Shown piece after piece: positions 1 to 7,052 of a stretch of DNA of 64,000 bases. Source of the DNA: Methylomonas sp. AM2-LC (GTDB taxonomy: Bacteria; Pseudomonadota; Gammaproteobacteria; Methylococcales; Methylomonadaceae); contig NZ_CP157005.1 in assembly GCF_039904985.1 (NCBI RefSeq), positions 3,491,501-3,555,500 on the forward strand, in the 5' to 3' direction. Position 1 is the first letter of the stretch, and each line of letters opens with the position of its first letter. Position numbers and translations under genes: made by a program. Under the pieces are notes generated by a model. The model was not told the origin of the DNA. It searched no databases and was given only the letters and a program-made list of their open reading frames with translations.

Positions 1-677
1 CATTGACGTTGATGATGACTAACCGGCCATAACCTTGATGATAATCGTTCCTAAAATCATAAACGGCACCTATAACCATTAATTTCTGTTGGTTCAATTC
101 ATCCGCAAAAAAAGCCATGGCTTCATCTACCTGATGATTAATGTTATGTTCTACTGAATCGAGTACCAACGTAGCATTATCTGGATCGCCAAGTGGTACA
201 TGCAGATTATCCAGTTCGGCTTTAATGGCTGGGGACAATTCCGAATAATCCTGCATTGCCGCTCTGACTGCACCACACATAGTATGCCCCAGCACTAATA
301 GCAAAGGGGTATGTAAATGTCTAACCCCGTATTCAATAGAGCCGCGTACTGGATCAATTTGATTACCTATATTTCTGACGAAAAATAAATCTCCATCTGG
401 GTGCGGGTCAATCGCATGTGAATGAACTCTGGAATCGGCACAGCCTAAAACAGTTGCTTTGGGTGTTTGTCCTTTAATAAACGGTAAAAAATAGTTTTTA
501 CTATGCTGTTTAACAAAATCGCGATTAGCGTCCAACACATGATCAACCGCTACCCTGATTTTCTGCTGTTCACTCGTAATAAGAGTATGCGATTTTTTAA
601 CTGGCTTCGCATAAGCCGAATTGCCTAATAAGACAGAGACTAAAACGATACCTAAACTAAACCTGATTTTTGCCATA
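1..677 (-). CDS. Secreted beta-carbonic anhydrase, C-terminus off the window, leader frameshifted
   Basis: Beta-class carbonic anhydrase (reversible CO2 hydration), probably periplasmic. The reading frame is open from about position 700 to base 2 and continues beyond the window. Zinc-site motifs are clear: CADSRVHSH supplies Cys79 and the Asp81/Arg83 dyad, and GHTMCGAV supplies His131 and Cys134 (numbering assumes the restored start). The only plausible start, ATG at 675-677, gives MAKIRF and then a TAG stop, because the run of T in the coding strand (positions 659-662) is one base too long. Dropping one T joins it in frame to a typical signal peptide ending in NSAYA. Without that correction the long frame has no ATG, GTG or TTG start before the mature domain. 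This is either a sequencing error or a recently broken gene. The family call is firm; functional status is open. Confidence 0.85.
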
Positions 678-870
678 GAGAATGAATTAATTTGTCTGGC
701 TAACTGGATTGAAAAATCTTATCAACATTGATAAGCGTTAAGCATTAGGCAATAAGCCAGTTTAGTATCTCTCTGTCAAATCACTGAGTACATTCAAGCC
801 TAAACTGCACTCAGAACCATCGTTTGAAGAGATTAGCATGCTTTGTCGGCCACTAAAAACACAAAATGTC

Positions 871-1080
871 TTATTTTCTTAACGGATCTAGCAGAGTTTT
901 TAAGCCATTGTGATCCATCTCTTGCATCACTGCCAATAACCGACCTAGCTCACCATGAGGAAATCCCTCGCGTGCAAACCAATTTAGGTAATGTCCGGGC
1001 AAATCTGCGATGACACGTCCTTTGTATTTACCGTATGGCATAGCATAGGTAACCAACTTGAGTAAATATTCAGATTTCAT
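871..1080 (-). CDS. DUF3820 family small protein
   Basis: A 69-residue soluble protein with the DUF3820 pattern: MPYGKYKGRVIADLP near the N-terminus, then YLNWFAREGFPHGELG and a C-terminal LDPLRK. Members are about 70 residues, so this is full length. Pfam describes the family as putative quorum-sensing-regulated virulence factors, but the biochemical role is not established. It starts at ATG 1078-1080. It is a single gene, on the same strand as the carbonic anhydrase and divergent from mosB. Nothing in the sequence points to a specific partner. Confidence 0.8.
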   Translation of the reverse strand: MKSEYLLKLVTYAMPYGKYKGRVIADLPGHYLNWFAREGFPHGELGRLLAVMQEMDHNGLKTLLDPLRK

Positions 1081-1404
1081 TGTTGCTATTTGCTCAAGAA
1101 CAAGATTGAGTTCTCACTCATTTTTACATTTATTGCCATTATAAATCTATCTTTAAAAAGTCTAGGCTTTATTTAACCCTATCAACCCGAAAGGCTTCAG
1201 CGTGCAGCGTTATTCAAATGCTTCGGTTGAATGTTAATGACGTTTCCGCTACACTCTAAATACCCTGTAAATATTAGGCAATCATGACAACCACAGCGGG
1301 ATTTCTCAAAAACGACCTGGATATCTCTGCAAAGTGTTGTTGTCGAAAAATCGCAGGCAAAACGGGAATTGCAACAGTTAATATCAACGTTTAAGGTATC
1401 CGAA
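1081..1404. other. Intergenic region upstream of mosB
   Basis: AT-rich divergent intergenic region between the DUF3820 gene and mosB, which should hold both promoters. I looked for a sigma-54 element (GG-N10-GC) and for the symmetric ModE-type operator before mosB and saw no convincing match. No coding region is supported; the reading frames running through it are shadows. Confidence 0.5.
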
Positions 1405-2217
1405 ATGACCAACACCACAGTTGAGCTTGAACAGCTCCTCATGCAGCGCTCCCTGACCGATGCTGAACTGCAGACAGCGGCAGATTCTGCCGCAGACTTT
1501 CGCATCTTGCCCGACGCCACGGTGATCAAGATCGGCGGGCAAAGCATTATTGATCGTGGTCGCTCCGCCGTTTATCCTCTGGTAGACGAAATCGTCACTG
1601 CACGTAAGTCTCACAAACTATTGATTGGAACAGGCGCAGGTACTCGCGCCCGCCACCTATATTCAATTGCCGCAGGGCTTAACCTACCGGCAGGCGTGCT
1701 CTCGCAGTTAGGTGCCTCGGTTGCCGATCAGAATGCTGCCATGCTGGGGCAGCTTCTGGCAAAACACGGCATCAGTGCGGTAGAAGGCGCTGGACTGTCG
1801 GCAGTACCGCTCTACCTTGCCGAGGTAAATGCTGTTGTTTTCAGCGGTATGCCACCCTATGGATTATGGATGCGTCCGCCTACCGAAGGCGTTATTCCGC
1901 CTTATCGTACCGATGCTGGCTGTTTCCTGCTTGCCGAACAATTTGGCTGCAAGGCCATGATCTATGTAAAAGACGAAGACGGCCTGTATACGGCAAATCC
2001 AAAGACATCGAAAAATGCCACGTTCATTCCGCAGATCTCGGTTGACGAAATGAAAGCAAAAGGGTTGCACGATTCGATACTTGAATTTCCAGTGCTTGAT
2101 CTTCTCCAGACTGCACACCATATTCGCCAAGTGCAGATAGTCAATGGCCTTATCCCCGGCAATCTGACCCGCGCGCTCGCTGGCGAGCATGTTGGCACCC
2201 TCATCACTGCGAATTGA
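1405..2217 (+). CDS. mosB: Molybdenum storage protein, beta subunit
   Basis: Subunit of the MoSto complex, an alpha3-beta3 cage that stores polymolybdate or polytungstate clusters using ATP; the fold belongs to the amino acid kinase (UMP kinase-like) superfamily. The 270 residues equal the length of the Azotobacter vinelandii beta subunit as I recall it, and similarity runs end to end: [13 protein letters not shown] near the N-terminus, [61 protein letters not shown] and the C-terminal [12 protein letters not shown] 1405 is preferred over an upstream in-frame codon at 1369 because AAGGT lies at 1394-1398 and the protein then matches its family in length. mosA follows 8 bases downstream. The pair suggests molybdenum buffering, classically for nitrogenase. 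Confidence 0.95.
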   Translation: MTNTTVELEQLLMQRSLTDAELQTAADSAADFRILPDATVIKIGGQSIIDRGRSAVYPLVDEIVTARKSHKLLIGTGAGTRARHLYSIAAGLNLPAGVLSQLGASVADQNAAMLGQLLAKHGISAVEGAGLSAVPLYLAEVNAVVFSGMPPYGLWMRPPTEGVIPPYRTDAGCFLLAEQFGCKAMIYVKDEDGLYTANPKTSKNATFIPQISVDEMKAKGLHDSILEFPVLDLLQTAHHIRQVQIVNGLIPGNLTRALAGEHVGTLITAN

Positions 2218-2225
2218 GAATACCC

Positions 2226-3059
2226 ATGGCTGAAATTTCCAACACTATTAAACACGTTGCTTCACCACTCGCGCGCCAAACGCTACAGGACTCAGACCTC
2301 ACCCGCCCTGTGGCTGGCGTACGCCCTATCCGCCTGCTACCCTGGTTACATGTTGTAAAAATCGGTGGACGTTCCATCATGGATCGCGGAGCAGATGCAA
2401 TTCTGCCTATCGTAGACGAACTTCGCAAACTCTTGCCCGAACATCGCCTGTTAATTCTAACTGGCCCCGGCATCCGCGCCCGCCATCTATATAGCGTTGG
2501 TCTCGACCTGGGCTTACCCGTGGGTTCCCTTGCCTCACTCGCGGCGAGCGAAGCGGGTCAGAACGGCCACATTCTGGCCTCTTTACTCGCCCCAGAAGGT
2601 GTCTCGTATGTAGATCACCCTACCATTGCCAGCCAACTCGCAATTCATTTATCGGCAGCCCGCGCCGTGGTTGGCAGTGCTTTCCCGCCGTATCACCATC
2701 ACGAATTCCCTACCTCGCGCATCCCCACTCACCGCGCCGACACGGGTGCATTCCTGCTTGCTGACGCGTTGGGCGCCGCTGGCCTAACAATAGTGGAAGA
2801 TGTAGACGGGGTGTATAGCGTTGACCCGAAAGGCCCTGAAGCAAATCAGGCGCATTTAATCCGTGAAGCAAACGCGACTGATTTCGTCAAACATGAAGGC
2901 ACGCTACCATTTGACCGCGCGCTACTTGAGGTAATGGCAACCGCACGCCATCTTGAGTATGTGCAGATCGTAAACGGGCTGGTACCAGGAAGGCTGACGG
3001 CTGCACTACGTGGTGAACATGTTGGAACCATCATACACAGCAACAAACACACGTCATGA
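2226..3059 (+). CDS. mosA: Molybdenum storage protein, alpha subunit
   Basis: Alpha partner of MoSto, paralogous to mosB. The 277 residues compare with about 276 in Azotobacter. Family landmarks: [17 protein letters not shown] at the N-terminus, [36 protein letters not shown], the His-rich [11 protein letters not shown] that belongs to the molybdate-binding interior, [18 protein letters not shown], and the C-terminal [16 protein letters not shown] 2226 is chosen over the TTG at 2214, which overlaps the mosB stop; GAGAA just upstream serves as ribosome binding site. The two genes should be co-translated. The order here is beta then alpha. The nearest nitrogen-fixation-like gene is the NifX-family gene at 39.1 kb; no nif structural genes lie in the window. 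Confidence 0.95.
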   Translation: MAEISNTIKHVASPLARQTLQDSDLTRPVAGVRPIRLLPWLHVVKIGGRSIMDRGADAILPIVDELRKLLPEHRLLILTGPGIRARHLYSVGLDLGLPVGSLASLAASEAGQNGHILASLLAPEGVSYVDHPTIASQLAIHLSAARAVVGSAFPPYHHHEFPTSRIPTHRADTGAFLLADALGAAGLTIVEDVDGVYSVDPKGPEANQAHLIREANATDFVKHEGTLPFDRALLEVMATARHLEYVQIVNGLVPGRLTAALRGEHVGTIIHSNKHTS

Positions 3060-3416
3060 ACAATGTTGTTTATAAGTGATAACTTGAGGTAGAAAGCGGG
3101 GGGGCATTCGTTACCCTCGCAATGGATCAGTTAGCGACTAATGTTTAACTGCATTGCAAACTTGTAGGTTCGGCAGAGCTTGAATCGTTGGGCTTTTCCT
3201 GGCGTCAGCCCAACCTACGTGCTTACATCTAAACGTAACAGATATAAATTACCTAAGTGCTTCAATATTGCCATTTTGAAAACATACTCCGGTAAACATT
3301 CCCACGATACGTTGCACTAATCGTGGCTACGCTGGCTGTATTCTATTGGAAAGCTGAGCTGGTGGGTTAAGACTTGCGCCTAACCCAACCTAAGTCTAGC
3401 GCATAACCGCAAAGCT
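3060..3416. other. Intergenic region between convergent mosA and gpmI
   Basis: A 357-base gap between converging genes with no supported coding sequence. It holds a hairpin with perfect 8-base arms (3187-3194 and 3207-3214) ending in CCCAACCTACG, resembling the CCCAACCTAC-type repeats that recur near 3380 and 32525. It could act as a terminator for either gene, but no clear T-run follows. Confidence 0.5.
3187..3214. repeat. Hairpin in a CCCAACCTAC-type intergenic repeat
   Basis: Arms GTTGGGCT (3187-3194) and AGCCCAAC (3207-3214) are exact reverse complements around a 12-base loop. The flank CCCAACCTACG is echoed elsewhere in the intergenic DNA of this window, so it looks like a small dispersed element. 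Confidence 0.55.
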
Positions 3417-5069
3417 TTAGCCTACTTCTACCAAACTTGCTGCATAATCTTTCGGTGGTTCAAAACCCAACAACGTAATACAGGTTGCTGCCAAACTGGC
3501 AATTCCAGCCTTAGGCACCTCCACCAGACGTGCATTAGCCGCTCCAGATGGATCGTACACAATAGCGGGTACAGGGTTCAATGAATGAGCTGTTTTCGAC
3601 TTATAGTTGCCCTGCTTATCCAGCACCAATGCACCGGTCTTTTTATCTAATTCAAACATATCATCCGCATTGCCATGATCGGCTGAGCAAACCAAAATAC
3701 CATTGGCCTGTTTTAGTGCCTCAACTATTCTACCCAAATTTTCATCGACTGCTTCTACGGCTATTTTTACGGCGCTGACAACACCGGTATGTCCCACCAT
3801 ATCGCCATTGGGAAAATTTAAGCGGATAAATTGATATTCGCCGCTCTCAATAGCCTTTACTACCACATCAGTAATTTCATTGGCTTTCATGCGCGGCGCA
3901 TCTTCAAACGGGCAAATATCCGATGGAATTTCTTGCCAGGTTTCTGTTGCAAATTTGCCTGAATTATTACCGTTGAAGAAATAGGTCATATGTCCATATT
4001 TCTGTGTTTCCGAAATAGCCAGTTGCTTGACTCCGGAATTGGAGAGATATTCGCTCATGGTGCGGTCAATAGCGGGTGGTGTGACCAAATAACGTTTAGG
4101 GACATCAAGGTCGCCGTCATATTGCATCATGCCCGCATATAGCACGTTCGGTTTTACGCCACGATCAAATTCCTGTAATTCATCTGCTTCAAATGCTTTA
4201 GTAATTTCTAAAGCACGGTCGCCACGGAAATTGAAGAAAATAACGCTGTCACCATCGACAATGGGACCCACAGGCTTAGCATCACGTTCAATAATAAATG
4301 CAGGTAAATCCTGATCCAGAATACCTGGATTTTCAGTACGGAAGGTTTCTACCGCTGCTTTCATTGTGGCAAACATACGACCTTCTGCTTTGACATGCGT
4401 GTCCCAGCCACGCTTCACCATATCCCAATTAGCGTTATAACGATCCATAGTAATGTTCATGCGTCCACCACCGGATGCCACGCAATAATCCACAGTGCCA
4501 TCGGCATTAATACCATTCAAGAACGTATCAAAGCGTTCAATATACTCAAGTGCCGAGGTGGGTGGCACATCGCGCCCATCTATAAGAGCATGTATCCGTG
4601 CTTTCTTAACACCTTGCTGTTTAGCCGTCGTTAACATAGACTCCAAATGACTTAAATTAGAGTGTACATTACCGTCTGAAAACAGTCCGATAAAATGCAA
4701 TGTTGACGACTTATTAATCACGTTTGCAGTCAGTTCTTGCCAAACCGAACCTTGGGCATACATGGCACCAGAAGCAATAGCTTTTCCAACCAAAGCGGCA
4801 CCCTGCTCAAAAACACGACCGCAACCGATGGCATTATGCCCTACCTCTGAATTACCCATATCGCCATCATCCGGTAGACCTACCGCAACGCCATGCGCCC
4901 GCAACTCGGTATACAAGGCATTATCATGCAACCAGTTCAGATTTGGAGTTTTTGCCTGCTTGACATAATCGCTTTCCGGATTTTTACCAATTCCGACTCC
5001 ATCCATAATGACTAATACCACAGGACCTTTTGGGCCAGTAAAAGCCATATTTTTTTTCAACTCAATCAT
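3417..5069 (-). CDS. gpmI: 2,3-bisphosphoglycerate-independent phosphoglycerate mutase
   Basis: Interconverts 3- and 2-phosphoglycerate through a phosphoserine intermediate with two Mn ions (alkaline phosphatase superfamily). The 550 residues fit the family. Visible signatures: the first metal Asp in VLVIMDGVGIG (D23), the catalytic serine in GDMGNSEVGHN (S74), HALIDGRDVPP, the inserted phosphotransferase domain, LNFPNGDMVGHTG, and the metal motif CSADHGNADDM. The start at ATG 5067-5069 has GGAG about 7 bases upstream. The gene stands alone, convergent with mosA, with a 408-base gap before the Crp gene. It serves glycolysis, gluconeogenesis or serine-cycle carbon flow. Confidence 0.97.
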   Translation of the reverse strand: MIELKKNMAFTGPKGPVVLVIMDGVGIGKNPESDYVKQAKTPNLNWLHDNALYTELRAHGVAVGLPDDGDMGNSEVGHNAIGCGRVFEQGAALVGKAIASGAMYAQGSVWQELTANVINKSSTLHFIGLFSDGNVHSNLSHLESMLTTAKQQGVKKARIHALIDGRDVPPTSALEYIERFDTFLNGINADGTVDYCVASGGGRMNITMDRYNANWDMVKRGWDTHVKAEGRMFATMKAAVETFRTENPGILDQDLPAFIIERDAKPVGPIVDGDSVIFFNFRGDRALEITKAFEADELQEFDRGVKPNVLYAGMMQYDGDLDVPKRYLVTPPAIDRTMSEYLSNSGVKQLAISETQKYGHMTYFFNGNNSGKFATETWQEIPSDICPFEDAPRMKANEITDVVVKAIESGEYQFIRLNFPNGDMVGHTGVVSAVKIAVEAVDENLGRIVEALKQANGILVCSADHGNADDMFELDKKTGALVLDKQGNYKSKTAHSLNPVPAIVYDPSGAANARLVEVPKAGIASLAATCITLLGFEPPKDYAASLVEVG

Positions 5070-5477
5070 TTAAAACTCCAACTTGCAGGTGTATCAATAT
5101 AAAATTATAAACGGTTTTTAATATAACCATCCCATCCTATGAATGGCAAAATTATCATGAGGATATCGGGAAAGTGTTGATCATTTTAAGAAATTCGAAC
5201 GCTTATGCAATGCCAAGATAGCTAAATGAATTCTGATAAACGACAACATTTTTCGAGTCTGCGACAAATTTACGTAAACGCAAACATTGCATTGGCAACC
5301 TAGCCATTGACAATCTTTACTTCTAAATTGACTATATCCCCTCCCAATCATATTAACTATTAATAATTGAGGAATCAAATTATGAAAGTGTGTCATTTAC
5401 ACATTTTGAAAATATTGACGTAAGCAAGTATCAAGCTTATGGCCGTCACAGCAGCACTTTGATGGTTATCAGGCTGT
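5070..5477. other. Intergenic region between gpmI and the Crp/Fnr gene
   Basis: AT-rich stretch that must contain the gpmI promoter and the 3' end of the preceding signalling operon. A 71-codon minus-strand frame (5181-5396) crosses it, but it has no recognisable family features and I do not call it. No RNA gene or strong hairpin was seen. Confidence 0.4.
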
Positions 5478-6191
5478 TTAGACAATTAAAAACAAACGGT
5501 TAAACTCATTCTTGACAACTGAATAACACTCACAAACGCTATTCTCTAAACCTATGCGATCCAGCACAGAAATATGTCCACGCCGGTAACTGATGTAACC
5601 AGAACGTTGCAATTTACCGGCAGCCTCTGTAATTCCTTCGCGGCGAACGCCCAGTGCATAGGCGACTAATTCCTGAGTGATAATCAACTCGTTCGAGGGT
5701 AGGCGGTCCAGTGTCAATAACAACCATCTGCATAGTTGCTGTTCTATAGAGTGATGACGATTGCAAACGGCAGTCTGGGAAATTTGTGTCATTAAGGCCT
5801 GCGTATAGCGTAGTAATAATCGTTGCATCAATCCCGCACGATTAAACTCCTGTTTCAGTAGTCGTCCTGGTAAGCGATATCCGTAACCCGCAGTTCTAAC
5901 CACCGCAGAGCTAGAGGTAGTCTCACCGCCCATGAAGAGCGCTATTCCAACCACGCCTTCATTACCCACTCCGGCAGATTCTGCGGATGCGCCAGACTCC
6001 ATAACATAATGTAAGGATACAATGGCGGTGGCAGGAAAATAGGCATACTGTAACTTTACGCCAGGTTCATACAGCATTTGCCCAAGCAACATCGGTACAA
6101 ACTCTAAATGGGCAGCTAAGGTTTCCAATTCCTGCTTGGGCAATACAGCGAGCAAATGATTCTGGGTGGGGCTCTGGGATAAGGTTATCAT
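5478..6191 (-). CDS. Crp/Fnr family transcriptional regulator
   Basis: A 237-residue regulator: an N-terminal cyclic-nucleotide-binding-type beta-barrel (about residues 10-125), a dimerisation helix, and a C-terminal winged helix (about 150-215) with recognition-helix region ELVAYALGVRREGITEAAGKL. No cysteine cluster for an Fnr-type iron-sulfur centre is present at the N-terminus, and I do not see a complete Crp cAMP pocket, so the effector is unknown. It lies 21 bases downstream of the receiver-PAS gene on the same strand and is probably the last gene of the kinase-response regulator-Crp unit. It may be the transcriptional output of that module, since the receiver protein lacks a DNA-binding domain. 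The family call is firm; targets are unknown. Confidence 0.9.
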   Translation of the reverse strand: MITLSQSPTQNHLLAVLPKQELETLAAHLEFVPMLLGQMLYEPGVKLQYAYFPATAIVSLHYVMESGASAESAGVGNEGVVGIALFMGGETTSSSAVVRTAGYGYRLPGRLLKQEFNRAGLMQRLLLRYTQALMTQISQTAVCNRHHSIEQQLCRWLLLTLDRLPSNELIITQELVAYALGVRREGITEAAGKLQRSGYISYRRGHISVLDRIGLENSVCECYSVVKNEFNRLFLIV

Positions 6192-6212
6192 TGGCTGTAC
6201 CTATCAATTGAT

Positions 6213-7052
6213 TTATTTATTGGTAATAAGTGCAACGCCTATACCCCGGTAACCAATATATCGACAATGGCGATCAAACATGGGTTCGCCACTCACCTGG
6301 TACTGTTGTTGTTTACCATCACTACAAAGACGGCTAAAAACATAATCCAGGAATGGCTGTCTAGCGGAAATTTTTGCTCGCAACACTTTGCGCTCTTCTT
6401 CATTCCAGCCTGTCATAGCCACATATGCCTCTTTATCATCATCTGCCTCTTTATCATCATCACTAACAACCGTTAAACCTAGCATCTCCAAAACGGGGCC
6501 TGATACTTTGCTGAATTGACCATTTTCATCCTGCTCCCAATACCAATCGGAAACCAGTTCCACCAAATTACGATAACTGGCTTCGCTGTAACGCAGCTCT
6601 GCTGTTCGCTCCTGAACAGTCTCTTCCAATAACTTATTATAATTTTGCAGTTTTTTGTACAATAGCCGTACTTCCAACATATTGTGGATACGCGTTTTTA
6701 CTTCTAACAGATCAAACGGTTTACTGATAAAATCTTTGGCTCCCGCTTTTAAAGCCAGCAGCTTGTGACCCGGTTGCGCAGTGAGAACCAACACAGGTAA
6801 ATAACTATCCAACTCGTCTGTTTTTAAACCCTCCATTACCTGAAATCCATCCATCACTGGCATCTGCAAATCAAGTAAAATGAGATCATAATGATTGTGG
6901 CGATGTAACTGGCATACCTGTTGTGGATTACTGGTTGATGAAACTCGCAAATAGCCTGCCTCATGTAGTAATTGTTCAAGCAGAGCAATATTGGACTCCT
7001 GATCATCAACAATAAGTATGTTTGCATTCAAAAACTCTTCGGCACTAATCAT
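6213..7052 (-). CDS. Response regulator with receiver and PAS domains
   Basis: A receiver domain (about residues 10-125 from the chosen start; phosphoacceptor Asp61 in LILLDLQMPVMDG, acidic pair in IVDDQES, Lys in DFISKPFD) is followed by a short coiled coil and a PAS domain (ASYRNLVELVSDWYWEQDENG onward). There is no DNA-binding, GGDEF or kinase domain, so it probably relays signal by protein contact. The longest frame starts at 7097, but ATG 7050-7052 (MISAEEF) is preferred because it places the receiver at the usual distance and overlaps the kinase stop by 8 bases. The PAS region contains the tandem duplication DDDKEA-DDDKEA encoded by two 18-base repeats. It sits between the hybrid kinase and the Crp gene. 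Confidence 0.9.
   Translation of the reverse strand: MISAEEFLNANILIVDDQESNIALLEQLLHEAGYLRVSSTSNPQQVCQLHRHNHYDLILLDLQMPVMDGFQVMEGLKTDELDSYLPVLVLTAQPGHKLLALKAGAKDFISKPFDLLEVKTRIHNMLEVRLLYKKLQNYNKLLEETVQERTAELRYSEASYRNLVELVSDWYWEQDENGQFSKVSGPVLEMLGLTVVSDDDKEADDDKEAYVAMTGWNEEERKVLRAKISARQPFLDYVFSRLCSDGKQQQYQVSGEPMFDRHCRYIGYRGIGVALITNK
6427..6462. repeat. Two tandem 18-bp repeats inside the receiver-PAS gene
   Basis: The 18-base unit beginning GCCTCTTTATCATCATC occurs twice head to tail (6427-6444 and 6445-6462, differing at the last base). It encodes a duplicated acidic hexapeptide in the PAS domain loop. In-frame slippage would change loop length by six residues. Confidence 0.8.

Noticed and set aside
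1333..1404. Possible sigma-54 promoter before mosB
   Set aside because: A GG and a GC occur but 13 bases apart rather than 10.
1197..1547. Minus-strand frames over the start of mosB
   Set aside because: They overlap mosB, and the protein is low-complexity Ser/Cys-rich without family features; shadows.
5181..5396. 71-codon minus-strand frame between gpmI and the Crp gene
   Set aside because: No ribosome site, no family pattern and AT-rich codon use; not called.
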